From assembly GCF_001429285.1 (NCBI RefSeq), contig NZ_LMJJ01000009.1:337-64336 (forward strand): a stretch of 64,000 bases of DNA, in the 5' to 3' direction. This stretch comes from Ensifer sp. Root278. Its GTDB lineage: Bacteria > Pseudomonadota > Alphaproteobacteria > Rhizobiales > Rhizobiaceae. Shown here in pieces: positions 8,585 to 17,230 of the stretch; within the stretch, counting starts at the first letter, position 1; every line of letters starts with the position of its first letter. Position numbers and translations under genes: made by a program. The notes below the pieces were generated by a model, which saw only the letters and a program-made list of their open reading frames with translations, was not told the DNA's origin and did not search any database.

Positions 8585-9514
8585 ATGCACAGCCACCGCC
8601 AAATCGATTGGGAAGATCTCCGCTTTGTCCTGGCGGTCGCGGAGACGAATTCTCTGGCCGCTGCCGCCCGCGCGCTCGGCGTCAATCACACCACGGTGCT
8701 CCGCCGCGTCGGATCGTTCGAACAGAAATTGGGGGTTCGGCTGTTTGATCGCCTCCCGTCCGGCTACACGCTGACTGCCGGAGGCGAGGAACTGCTCGCG
8801 GTGGCGCGGCAGATGGCCGAAACGGTCACTGAGCTCGAACGGCGCCTGACGGGACAGGATCTGCGTCTGGAAGGCAGTCTGCGGATCACCACCACCGATA
8901 CGCTCATGGCCTCGATCCTGCCGTCGATATTGGCTGCCTTCCAGCAGCGCCACCCCGGCGTCCTGCTTGAGGTGAGCACGTCGAATGCTCTGGCAAATCT
9001 CTCCCACCGCGACGCGGACGTCGCCATTCGCCCAGCCGTTGATTCCCCCGATGCCCTCGTTGGCCGCCGGATCGCGAGTGTTGCCTTCGCCGTTTATGCG
9101 GCGCCTTCCTACCTTCAGGAACGCGGTTTGGCATCAGTCGACGAGATCGACTTCGCGAGGGAACGCTGGGTTGGGCTCGGCGACGCGCTTGCTTCCACAA
9201 GCGTCGCACGATGGATGCGCGCGACGCTGCCGGCGCCAGCGGTGCTGCGTTGTGACTCGCTGGTTACGGCGCGCGAAGCGGCAGCAGCCGGCATCGGGCT
9301 TACCGCTCTCCCTTGCTATCTCGGCGATACGACGTCCGGCCTGATGCGCATCGGCCCGCCGGTTGCTGAAATGACGCGAGAACTCTGGCTTCTCACCCAT
9401 GAGGATCTGCGCCGCACGGCCCGGGTCAGCGCCTTTACCGAGTTTGCAGGCCAGGCGCTCGCGAAACATCGCCCGCTATTCGAAGGGCACCATCCCGCGG
9501 AACGCACTCGTTAG
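8585..9514 (+). CDS. LysR-family transcriptional regulator
   Basis: The 309-residue protein has a LysR DNA-binding domain (WEDLRFVLAVAETNSLAAAA and HTTVLRRVGSFEQKLG) and a standard effector domain (LRITTTDTLMASILP onward). It resembles the subgroup that sits divergent from GST, oxidoreductase or transporter genes, which matches its place next to the GST-DMT pair across a 239-base gap. No clear ribosome site precedes the ATG. The effector is unknown. Confidence 0.88.
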   Translation: MHSHRQIDWEDLRFVLAVAETNSLAAAARALGVNHTTVLRRVGSFEQKLGVRLFDRLPSGYTLTAGGEELLAVARQMAETVTELERRLTGQDLRLEGSLRITTTDTLMASILPSILAAFQQRHPGVLLEVSTSNALANLSHRDADVAIRPAVDSPDALVGRRIASVAFAVYAAPSYLQERGLASVDEIDFARERWVGLGDALASTSVARWMRATLPAPAVLRCDSLVTAREAAAAGIGLTALPCYLGDTTSGLMRIGPPVAEMTRELWLLTHEDLRRTARVSAFTEFAGQALAKHRPLFEGHHPAERTR

Positions 9515-9531
9515 ACAATGCGACTGGCCCA

Positions 9532-10341
9532 CTAGTCCGCTACCGGGTCCTTCCCGCGCTTTAACCGACCGAGCGCTTCGGCATGGAGCGTCTCGTTTGC
9601 TGCCATGAGGACTGTCTCGTACCGGTGCGTGTCATCCAGCGGGTGGCCCTCCCAGTCCGTAACGATACCGCCCGCCCCTTCGATGATGGGTATCTGCGGA
9701 AGTATGTCGTAATCGAACACGTTGCTCTCGACCAGGAGATCAACGCTACCGAGCGCGAGCAGGCCGGCAGCGTAGCAATCATGAGACATGCGCGTGAAGC
9801 GCGCCCCGGCGGCCAGTCGCGAGAAGCGCTCTTTGGCATCGGGATCGAACTGCTCCAGCGCCGATGTATAGACGATCGCCTCCTTGAGGCGGACCGAATC
9901 GCTCGTTTGGACCGGTACACCGTTGAAGAGGGTCGGGCATCCGCGCTGGCCAACCCAGCGTTCGTTTGTTACCGGCTGATCTATGATGCCAATGAACGGC
10001 GTGCCCTGATGCAGGAGAGCGATTTGGGTACCGAAAGCCAGCGAGCCGGACGCAAAAGACTTCGTGCCGTCAATCGGATCGAGCACCCAAACCCATTCCG
10101 CATCCGCATTGGCGGCACCAAACTCCTCTCCACGAATACCGTGGTCAGGAAAGCACGTCTCGATCATCTGCCGCATCGTCATTTCGGCAAGGCGATCGGC
10201 TTCCGTAACAGGACTGCTGTCCGCCTTGGCTGAGATCTCCAACCGTTGGCGGAAATAGGGGCGTATAACGGTGGCGGCGGCATCGGCCAGTTCGTGGGCG
10301 AATGCCAGAAACGCCGGCGGGCAGACGTGTTCGGCCGTCAT
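9532..10341 (-). CDS. Inositol-monophosphatase-family phosphatase, histidinol-phosphatase (HisN)-like
   Basis: The 269-residue protein shows the family's metal and catalytic motifs: GEEFG at 71-75, WVLDPIDGTKSFASG at 84-99, and FDYDILPQIPIIEGAGG in the C-terminal half. The SPVTEADR stretch near 43 and the overall length match HisN-type enzymes, which hydrolyse histidinol phosphate or similar phosphomonoesters with Mg2+. It is the last gene of an ABC importer operon and its ATG overlaps the stop of the preceding TIM-barrel gene by four bases (ATGA). That placement argues for dephosphorylating an imported compound rather than for histidine synthesis. Confidence 0.85.
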   Translation of the reverse strand: MTAEHVCPPAFLAFAHELADAAATVIRPYFRQRLEISAKADSSPVTEADRLAEMTMRQMIETCFPDHGIRGEEFGAANADAEWVWVLDPIDGTKSFASGSLAFGTQIALLHQGTPFIGIIDQPVTNERWVGQRGCPTLFNGVPVQTSDSVRLKEAIVYTSALEQFDPDAKERFSRLAAGARFTRMSHDCYAAGLLALGSVDLLVESNVFDYDILPQIPIIEGAGGIVTDWEGHPLDDTHRYETVLMAANETLHAEALGRLKRGKDPVAD

Positions 10342-11372
10342 TCTTGGACCTTCTCAGCTTGGGTTATGATTTTCTGCAACAGGCTTCGGATGGTTTCGAC
10401 CTGCCTGTGGGCGGCCGCTATCTCCTGGCGCAGCCGCCTCTCCTGATTGCCCGTTCCGATCGTCGTGAAGCTTGGCGAGCGGGCGGGAATGAACGGGTCC
10501 CCGGCCTCGGAAGCAAAGCGGAGTGCAGGCGCGAAGTAGCCCTCCTCCTCTTCCAGCCCGAAGGCCAGGACCTGGGGCTTGTCGCCGCCAAGCAGCAAGA
10601 GTTCCACCAACATCGCGAGCATCGGCAAATCGCCGTTTCCAGACAGGCAGGCGAGATGCGCCCAACCGCCGCGGTCCGCCCGCACGAGGCAGTCCTTGAC
10701 ATGTACCTCGGTGATGTATGGCGCCTGCGCTGCCAGGGCCGACATCGGTGCTTCGAACGCATTGATCATGTTGCCGAAATCGAACAGGAGGCTGAGGCGC
10801 GGGTTAGCGACCGCCTCGATGATTTGGATCAACTCTGCTGATTTGAGATCCTCATGCTGTTCAAGCGTGAACCGGAGCCTGCCTTCAGGATCGAGTACCT
10901 CAAGCCGCCTGAGATCTGCGATCGTCCACGCAACGATCTGCGAGATACGCCCCTCGTAACGCGGATAGCAGCGAAGCGAGCTGGCTCCGGTCAAAAGCGC
11001 AATGCGCACCGCATCCGAGAGCCCGGCAAGCTCCGTCGTGCTGGTCTCGACATGCAATTCCAGGCCGAACTCGCTCACCGCCGCGCCAAGGGCGCTCAAC
11101 GCCTCGTCCGGCATTCTGGCGAGACTTGCCTGCTCGCCGTCCTCGACATGAATCTTGAGGCCCGCGAGACGCTGCCCTCTCGCGAATTCAACTAGATCCA
11201 AGGGTTTCATGCCGCCAAAGCGGAAGTTCAGGTGAAAGGCATAGGCATGGGCAAACAGCGGCGCGCGTCGTGCCCGTGCAGCGAGCCGCGCGCGACTTTC
11301 GGCCGACAGCCCCTCTATCCTCTGCCTCCAGTTCGGACGATGCGTCATTTCCCATGGCATATCGGTCACCAT
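10338..11372 (-). CDS. Sugar phosphate isomerase/epimerase-like TIM-barrel protein
   Basis: The 344-residue protein resembles the xylose isomerase-like TIM-barrel superfamily: repeated strand-end acidic and His positions (LKIHVEDGE, LELHVETST, LSLLFDFGNMINAFE, ITEVHVKDC) supply likely metal ligands. The start is the ATG at 11372, with AAGGA six bases upstream and 22 bases after the ATPase stop; a longer frame to 11522 would run into that gene. It lies between the ATPase and phosphatase genes in one operon. The substrate is unknown; a phosphorylated sugar or polyol is plausible given its neighbours. Confidence 0.75.
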   Translation of the reverse strand: MVTDMPWEMTHRPNWRQRIEGLSAESRARLAARARRAPLFAHAYAFHLNFRFGGMKPLDLVEFARGQRLAGLKIHVEDGEQASLARMPDEALSALGAAVSEFGLELHVETSTTELAGLSDAVRIALLTGASSLRCYPRYEGRISQIVAWTIADLRRLEVLDPEGRLRFTLEQHEDLKSAELIQIIEAVANPRLSLLFDFGNMINAFEAPMSALAAQAPYITEVHVKDCLVRADRGGWAHLACLSGNGDLPMLAMLVELLLLGGDKPQVLAFGLEEEEGYFAPALRFASEAGDPFIPARSPSFTTIGTGNQERRLRQEIAAAHRQVETIRSLLQKIITQAEKVQE

Positions 11373-11394
11373 CCCGGTTCCTTCACGAGCTTCG

Positions 11395-12453
11395 TCAGGC
11401 GGCAAGAACGAGTAGGTCGCGATCAGAAATGCTGACCTCGACCGGCGTGCCAATTGAAGGCGGCGGCGTGTCGGGTTGATTGAACGTATCGAGGGAGACG
11501 ATCTGACCGGCAACCGCGACACGGATGCGGATTACCGACCCCAGGAAATGCACCTCCGCAATATGGCCGGAGAGAACGACGCTGCCCTCGTCTTTTCGCC
11601 CCAGCACCACTGTTTCCGGCCGCAGCGCCAGGCTCAACCGGTCACCAACCCGGCCGGGCAGTTCCCGGTTCAGCGCCACCGGGATATCCCCCAGCCCTAC
11701 CCGCCCCGCGGCTGCGTCGAGGAGGCGGGCGTCGAGGAGATTGAGTGTCCCCACGAACTGCGCCACGAAACGCGTCGCCGGCCGATTGTAGATTTCAAAT
11801 GGCGTGCCGACCTGATCGGCTATGCCTTGATGCATGACCACTACGCGGTCCGACATCGACAGCGCCTCTTCCTGATCGTGCGTCACGAAGATGGTGGTGA
11901 TCCCGAGCTCACGCTGGATGCGGCGGATCTCCTCCCGCAGGCTCGTGCGTATTTTCGCGTCAAGGGCCGATAGAGGTTCATCAAGCAGCAGAACCTGCGG
12001 CCGGATTGCGAGCGCACGCGCCAAGGCTACCCGCTGCTGCTGGCCGCCGGAAAGCTGGAACGGGTAGCGCTCGCCGAGTTTCGGCAGGCCGACCAGCTCC
12101 AACATTTCACCAACACGCGCGCTGATCGCTGCCTTTCCCTCGCCCTTTATTCGCAGGCCGAACCCGATGTTCTGCTCAACCGTAAGATTGGGAAAAAGTG
12201 CATAGGCCTGGAACACCATCCCGATGTTGCGACGGTTGGCAGCCAGGCCGCTTACATCGCGCCCGTCGATGCAAATCGCGCCGGACGTCGGCGTCTCGAA
12301 CCCGGCGACCATACGCAGGACCGTGGTCTTGCCGCAGCCGGAAGGCCCGAGGAAGGAGATGAATTCGCCTTTCTCTATGCCGAGATTGAAATCCTTGACG
12401 ACGCGCTGCGCACCGAAGGACTTTTCCAGATGAAGGATGTCGAGAAAGGCCAT
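11395..12453 (-). CDS. ABC transporter ATP-binding protein, PotA/FbpC-type
   Basis: The 352-residue ATPase has Walker A GPSGCGKTT, signature LSGGQQQRVALARAL, Walker B VLLLDEPLSALD and FVTHDQEEALSMSD, followed by a C-terminal TOBE region. The ATG at 12453 is preferred because GAGG lies ten bases ahead; a TTG at 12459 overlaps the permease stop and would add two residues. It energises the importer encoded by the three genes upstream. Members of this subfamily move ferric iron, phosphonates, sugar phosphates or polyamines. Confidence 0.9.
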   Translation of the reverse strand: MAFLDILHLEKSFGAQRVVKDFNLGIEKGEFISFLGPSGCGKTTVLRMVAGFETPTSGAICIDGRDVSGLAANRRNIGMVFQAYALFPNLTVEQNIGFGLRIKGEGKAAISARVGEMLELVGLPKLGERYPFQLSGGQQQRVALARALAIRPQVLLLDEPLSALDAKIRTSLREEIRRIQRELGITTIFVTHDQEEALSMSDRVVVMHQGIADQVGTPFEIYNRPATRFVAQFVGTLNLLDARLLDAAAGRVGLGDIPVALNRELPGRVGDRLSLALRPETVVLGRKDEGSVVLSGHIAEVHFLGSVIRIRVAVAGQIVSLDTFNQPDTPPPSIGTPVEVSISDRDLLVLAA

Positions 12454-12455
12454 GG

Positions 12456-13244
12456 TCAACGCCTCACGGTAGAGAATTTGGAAAAGCGGGTGAAAAGCTG
12501 GATCAGCCCCATGCAGGCCCAGGTAATGGCAAAGGCCACCACCGCGAGCGCCGATGGCTCGTAGGCGCGGTTGCCGCCCATCCAGACCATGTACGGACCG
12601 AAGGACCCGACGTTGAGCAAGGCGGCGAAGACATATTCACCGATGACGATCGCGAAGGTCAGGAAGGCCCCTGAGAGTACCGAGACGAAGACGTTCGGCA
12701 GGATGACGACGGCGAGAATGCGCGCCCAGCCGGCCCCAAGGCTCTGTGCCGCCTCCGTCAGGCTGCCGATATCGATGGTGCGAAGGCCCGTGTCCACCGA
12801 GCGATACATGTAGGGTAGCGACAACGTCGCATAGCCGAACAGAAGCAGGAGATTGGTGCCCCACCAGCTTCCCGTCAGCGGCAGGACCGAGGACGTGTTG
12901 TAGATGCGGATATAGCCGAAGACGATGACGATCGGCGGAATGACCAGTGGCAGCAGCGTCAGGAACTCGACGATCGGACGCAACCCGGGAAAACGCAGCC
13001 GCACGAAATAGGCGGTCGGGACCACGATCAGGATACCGAGTGCAATCGTCAGCAGTGCCAACACGACCGAATAGCCGAAGGTCTGCTGGAATTGCGGATC
13101 GGCCAGCACGACACGATAGGCTTCGAAGCTGTAGCCATCGCGCTGCATGCGCATGGAGAAATCGAACATGCCGACGAGCGGCAGCAGGAAGTAGAGCCCG
13201 CCCAAGGCGACGGCGAGCCAGGACCAGAGGCGTCTCTCCGTCAT
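12456..13244 (-). CDS. ABC transporter permease (second membrane subunit)
   Basis: A 262-residue membrane protein starting MTERRLWSWLAVALGG, with six predicted membrane segments and an EAA loop (EAAQSLGAGWARILAVVIL). The start overlaps the previous permease stop by four bases (ATGA), which decides it against a much longer reading in this frame. It forms the channel with the permease encoded upstream. Confidence 0.9.
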   Translation of the reverse strand: MTERRLWSWLAVALGGLYFLLPLVGMFDFSMRMQRDGYSFEAYRVVLADPQFQQTFGYSVVLALLTIALGILIVVPTAYFVRLRFPGLRPIVEFLTLLPLVIPPIVIVFGYIRIYNTSSVLPLTGSWWGTNLLLLFGYATLSLPYMYRSVDTGLRTIDIGSLTEAAQSLGAGWARILAVVILPNVFVSVLSGAFLTFAIVIGEYVFAALLNVGSFGPYMVWMGGNRAYEPSALAVVAFAITWACMGLIQLFTRFSKFSTVRR

Positions 13245-14125
13245 TTGACCCACCTTTCCGCACGCATGCGCAGGAGGATGTAGATCGCGTTGGCAATGGC
13301 GGTCAGCAGGATCATGGCAAAGGCGATGGCGTAGCCCAGATGCGGATCGTTGAGCACGTCGCCGCGGATCTGCGCAAACAGTACGATCGGCGCGATCGAG
13401 AGTGATGAGCCGGTCAGTGCGATTGCGGTCGCAACAGCACCAAAGGCATTGGCGAAAAGCAGAGCGAGCGTACCGAGAAGCGAGGGCCACAACACCGGCA
13501 ACGCCACCAGTCGCCAGTATTGAAAACCGTTGGCGCCAAGGCTCTCTGCCGCCTCTCGCCATTCGCGCCGCAGCCCCTCCAGCGCCGGCGTGATGATCAG
13601 CACCATCAGCGGGATCTGAAAGTAGAGATAGGTGAGCGCCAGGCCGAGGAAGGAGACGATGTTGAAGCCTGCGCCGTAGAGATTGATGCCGAACCAATGG
13701 CGCAACAGCATCGTCACCAAGCCGAGGCGACCGAGTGTTGCGATGAAGGCAAAGGCAAGCGGCACGCCGGCAAAATTCGAGGCCACACCCGAGAAGGTGA
13801 GGATGGCACTGCGCAAGGGGCGCGGGAGGCCGCCAAGGGTGATGGCAGCGGCGATGAGAAAGCCGAAAAGGCACCCGAGTACCGCCGTCAGCAGGCTGAG
13901 CTCGATCGAAATCCAGAACGCCGACCGTATCGAGGGCGCCAGAAGCTTGCCAAGGTTGTCCAGCGTCACCTGTCCCTCAGCGTTGCGGAACGCGCCGAGC
14001 ACGATGTTGAGTGTCGGCAGGATGAGGAAGAGCGTGGCAAAGAGGAAGAAAGGGGCAACCCCGAGCCAGCTGAGAACCTGCCGCGGCCTGAAGGCTGCCG
14101 GCAGGGATGCGACACTTGTCGTCAT
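13241..14125 (-). CDS. ABC transporter permease (first membrane subunit)
   Basis: A 294-residue inner-membrane protein with a short cytoplasmic N-terminus, a first membrane segment near LGVAPFFLFATLFLILP and an EAA loop (EAAESLGANGFQYWRLVAL) near residue 190. It follows the binding-protein gene after an 82-base gap containing a 12-bp hairpin. In related systems such as AfuB the two permease units are fused; here they are separate genes. Confidence 0.9.
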   Translation of the reverse strand: MTTSVASLPAAFRPRQVLSWLGVAPFFLFATLFLILPTLNIVLGAFRNAEGQVTLDNLGKLLAPSIRSAFWISIELSLLTAVLGCLFGFLIAAAITLGGLPRPLRSAILTFSGVASNFAGVPLAFAFIATLGRLGLVTMLLRHWFGINLYGAGFNIVSFLGLALTYLYFQIPLMVLIITPALEGLRREWREAAESLGANGFQYWRLVALPVLWPSLLGTLALLFANAFGAVATAIALTGSSLSIAPIVLFAQIRGDVLNDPHLGYAIAFAMILLTAIANAIYILLRMRAERWVK

Positions 14126-14140
14126 CGGATTTGTCCCTGG

Positions 14141-14196
14141 AATAAAAATTGCGCCAAAGGCGGGCGAGAGGCTTCCTGACAGGTAAGCCTCTCGCC
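14141..14196 (-). terminator. Hairpin after the binding-protein gene, with downstream T-rich tract
   Basis: A perfect 12-bp stem (GGCGAGAGGCTT 14163-14174 with AAGCCTCTCGCC 14185-14196, 10-base loop) starts 12 bases after the binding-protein stop. On the minus strand it is followed by a small CGCC-TTT-GGCG hairpin and then CAATTTTTATT. This may stop most transcripts before the permease genes and so raise the binding-protein level. Confidence 0.65.
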
Positions 14197-14207
14197 GACC
14201 GGAGGAG

Positions 14208-15326
14208 TTATTTCACGTTGGCGCCAACCACCTTGTCCCAGCCCTCGACCACGGCGGTCTTGTTGGCGGAAAGTTCGTCGACGGTCGGGAAGATCGCCTT
14301 TTCATAGGCTTCGGCCGGCGGCAGCTTGTCGAGCAGCTCCTGCGGGAACTTGCCGGCCTTCAGCATGGCGTTGAAGCGCGCGGGGTGGCAGTAGCCCTTC
14401 AACCAGCCGGTCTGGCCCTCGTCGGAATAGAGATATTCCATCCAGAGCTTGGCGGCGTTCGGGTGCGGCGCATAGGCCGAGATCGCCTGCACATAGACGC
14501 CGGCGACGACACCGCTTGCCGGCACGACCACGTCCATCGGCGGATTGCCGTTCAGCGCGTCGCGCCAGGCCAGCAGATTGTAGTCCCAGGCAGCGACGAT
14601 CGGCGTTTGCCCCTGTGCGATGGTGCCGGCCTTGCCGAGCACCGGCACGAAGTTGCCGGACTTGTTCAGTTCGGCAAAAAGCTCAAGGCCCTTGCCGCCG
14701 GATTCCGCTCCAGGCTTGGCGCCACGCGAGATGCCTGCCGACATCAGCGCCAGGATCGCCTGCGCCGAGGACCGCGGGTCGCCGGTCAGCGCCACGGCCC
14801 CGGAGTATTCAGACTTCGACAGATCCGACCAGTCGGCCGGTGCGGTCTCAAGCAGGTCCTTGTTCACACCGAAGGCCATGACGCCGTAGTAGTCGCCGTA
14901 CCAATAGCCCTTCTCGTCCTTGATGTTGTCCGGGATTTCGTCCCAGGTCGCCACCTTGTATGGTTGAAGCAGGCCCTCCTGCGCGGCGGCCGGCGCAAAG
15001 GCCAGACCGAGATCGACGACGTCGGGTGCCTGCGAGCCGGTATTGCCCTTGTTCGCCCGGATTGCTTCCAGCTCATCGGCCGTACCGGCATCGGGGTTCA
15101 GCTCGTTGACCTCGATGCCCGGATATTTCGCCTTGAAGCCGGCGATCACCTCTCCGTAGTTGCACCAGTCGTGCGGCAGCGCGATGACCGTCAGCGTGCC
15201 TTCCTTTGTGGCGGCGGCCACGAGTTCTTGCGAAGCCTCGGCGCAGGCAATACCCGGCAGCGCCGCGGCCAGGGCAAGAGTGGAGACGAAGGCGCGGCTC
15301 GTTGCGCGCGATACAAGCTTCTTCAT
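14208..15326 (-). CDS. ABC transporter substrate-binding protein, AfuA/FbpA-like class
   Basis: The 372-residue protein has a Sec-type signal peptide (KK, a hydrophobic core, then PGIACAEA with cleavage near residue 29) and a mature part typical of the iron/sugar-phosphate/putrescine-type binding proteins (TLTVIALPHDWCNYGEVIAG, AIRANKGNTGSQAPDVVDLG). A strong AGGAGG ribosome site precedes the ATG. It is the first gene of an operon that also encodes two permeases, an ATPase, a TIM-barrel enzyme and a phosphatase. Members such as AfuA bind sugar phosphates, so a phosphorylated ligand is the leading guess, made by analogy. Confidence 0.87.
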   Translation of the reverse strand: MKKLVSRATSRAFVSTLALAAALPGIACAEASQELVAAATKEGTLTVIALPHDWCNYGEVIAGFKAKYPGIEVNELNPDAGTADELEAIRANKGNTGSQAPDVVDLGLAFAPAAAQEGLLQPYKVATWDEIPDNIKDEKGYWYGDYYGVMAFGVNKDLLETAPADWSDLSKSEYSGAVALTGDPRSSAQAILALMSAGISRGAKPGAESGGKGLELFAELNKSGNFVPVLGKAGTIAQGQTPIVAAWDYNLLAWRDALNGNPPMDVVVPASGVVAGVYVQAISAYAPHPNAAKLWMEYLYSDEGQTGWLKGYCHPARFNAMLKAGKFPQELLDKLPPAEAYEKAIFPTVDELSANKTAVVEGWDKVVGANVK

Positions 15327-15486
15327 GAAATTCCTCCTGTTGACCGTCGGCGACGGATCGTGGGCGATGGCTACTTCTGTCCTTGCATCCGGTCGTCGGC
15401 ACCGCCGTCAGTTCCGGTTCCCCCGCACCTTGTCTGCGTCCTGCGGAAGGCTGCATCGGTGCGTTTTCGTGTAGGGACAGCATGTA

Positions 15487-15540
15487 ACAATTGGACGACG
15501 AAGAAACGTCCACTATGGTGCAATTGACTGTACCAATTTT
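15487..15540. promoter_or_regulatory. Repeats in the divergent promoter region, likely MocR operator
   Basis: The 226-base gap between the binding-protein gene and the MocR gene holds CAATTGGAC at 15488, CAATTGACT at 15521 and CCAATTTTG at 15533, plus an inverted repeat TGGACG-N9-CGTCCA at 15492-15512 and TGGT-N12-ACCA at 15516-15535. MocR proteins usually bind repeated sites in the shared promoter of a divergent target. The assignment is by eye. Confidence 0.4.
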
Positions 15541-15552
15541 GGAGACGTATCG

Positions 15553-17037
15553 GTGGTCAAACAGCTTGAAGGCCCGATCCTGCCTTTCCTTCGCCTCGAT
15601 GCCTCGATTGCCCTGCCGAAATTCCGCCAGGTACAGGACCAATTGCGCATGGCGATCCTCAAGGGACACCTGCGGGCTGGAACACGCCTGCCTGCCAGCC
15701 GCATCCTTGCCGAGGAGTTGGGCCTGTCGCGCCAGACCTTGGTGCGAGTGCTCGATAACCTGAAGGCAGAGGGCTATCTGGAGGCACGGCAGGGAGCCGG
15801 TACCTTCGTATCGACCGCCTTGCCCCGCCAATCAGCGAAACACCAGTTCGCCCCAACGCCGCGGGGTGCCGCAGAGACTACCCCACCGCGACTGTCGCGT
15901 ATTGGCGACCTGTCACGCCGGATGTCCGCTGATATCGGCCAGATGGAAGACAGGCCTTTCCTCCCCAACCGTCCGGCGCTCGACCGGTTTCCCTTTGCCA
16001 TCTGGCGGAAATGCTGGAACTCGGTGACGCGCGGCGGCAAGGCTGTGGCCATGGGCTATGGCGACGTTGCGGGCGAACTGGTTCTGCGGCAGAGGATCGC
16101 CGAATATCTGGCCCTCCATCGGCGCGATCCTTGCGATCCCGAGCAGATCGTCATCACGCCCGGTGGGCATGCCGCCTTCACGCTCGCAGCTCTGGCGCTC
16201 GCCGACGCCGGCGATGGGATATGGTTCGAGAATCCGGGACCTGTGACCACCAGCAACCTGTTCCGCACGCTCGGGCTGCGGCTGTGCCCGACGAATGTCG
16301 ATGCAGAGGGTATGGATGTCGAAGGCGCCATGGCTCGCTATCCCGATGCGCGGCTCGCCTTCGTCATGCCCTCGCGCCACCACCCGCTCGGCGTCACCCT
16401 GTCGTTGCCGCGCCGGCTCGCCCTGCTCGAATGGGCGCGGGCGAACGATACATGGATCATCGAGGACGACTACGACAGCGAATTCCGCTACGACGGCGCG
16501 CCACTGCCTTCCATGCGCTCCATCGACGGTAACGACCGGGTAATCTATGCAGGCAGCTTCAGCAAGGCGCTCTATCCGGGAATTCGCGTCGGCTATCTCG
16601 TCCTGCCACCGCAGCTCGTCGGAGCCTTTCGCACGCTCTCGGGATTGATCCATCGCAGCATGCCGGTCGAAACCCAGCTGGCGCTTGCGGAGTTTATCGG
16701 CGGGGGGCATTTTGCCAGTCATCTGCGCCGCATGCGCGGCCTTTATGCCGAGCGCCGCGAGGCGTTCATGCAAGCCGGGCGGGACGCCCTTGGCAGTCTT
16801 GCCCGCGTCGACTGCTCCGAAAGCGGGCTCAACGCACTCGCTTGGCTGCAAGACGGTCGTGAAGACCAGGCCTCGCACCGCGCCGTGCTCGATGCGGGGC
16901 TGCAATGCTATCCCCTGTCCGACTATACGATCGCCACGCCTCAGCCGGCTGCGCTCATTCTCGGCTATGCCGGTGTTCCGGCCGATCGGATGAGACCTCT
17001 TCTTCTTCGGCTGGCCGAAGCGATCGCTCGAAAATAG
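15553..17037 (+). CDS. MocR-type (GntR plus aminotransferase-like) PLP-dependent transcriptional regulator
   Basis: The 494-residue protein joins a GntR winged helix (about residues 20-90: LPASRILAEELGLSRQTLVR, then GYLEARQGAGTFV) to a class I aminotransferase-fold domain. The latter keeps the PLP features WIIEDDYDSEFRYDG and the lysine loop AGSFSKALYPGIRVGYL. The start is a GTG with GGAG ten bases ahead. It is divergent from the importer-phosphatase operon and most likely controls it through a PLP-linked signal. The ligand is unknown; MocR proteins often respond to amino compounds or PLP itself. Confidence 0.92.
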   Translation: MVKQLEGPILPFLRLDASIALPKFRQVQDQLRMAILKGHLRAGTRLPASRILAEELGLSRQTLVRVLDNLKAEGYLEARQGAGTFVSTALPRQSAKHQFAPTPRGAAETTPPRLSRIGDLSRRMSADIGQMEDRPFLPNRPALDRFPFAIWRKCWNSVTRGGKAVAMGYGDVAGELVLRQRIAEYLALHRRDPCDPEQIVITPGGHAAFTLAALALADAGDGIWFENPGPVTTSNLFRTLGLRLCPTNVDAEGMDVEGAMARYPDARLAFVMPSRHHPLGVTLSLPRRLALLEWARANDTWIIEDDYDSEFRYDGAPLPSMRSIDGNDRVIYAGSFSKALYPGIRVGYLVLPPQLVGAFRTLSGLIHRSMPVETQLALAEFIGGGHFASHLRRMRGLYAERREAFMQAGRDALGSLARVDCSESGLNALAWLQDGREDQASHRAVLDAGLQCYPLSDYTIATPQPAALILGYAGVPADRMRPLLLRLAEAIARK

Positions 17038-17191
17038 CCCCTCGGCGAGGACATGTTCCAGATCGCTCACCGCGCAGCTAGCGCCGTATGCGGCGAAGAA
17101 CTCTGCGCGCGGCGCCGCGACTAGGCCTTCCCCAGAATGGCTTCGGCCCGGCTTTGTGCCAGGCTTCTTCTGGCCGATGGCCCGAATTGGC

Positions 17192-17222
17192 GCGGAGGGC
17201 GAGCCTGCGCCCTCCGCCTTTT
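17192..17222. terminator. Rho-independent terminator between convergent genes
   Basis: A perfect 10-bp stem (GCGGAGGGCG / CGCCCTCCGC, loop AGCCTG) followed by CTTTT on the plus strand lies between the MocR gene and the DUF892 gene. It should end MocR transcripts and may also serve the opposite gene. Confidence 0.78.
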
Positions 17223-17230
17223 CACGATCG

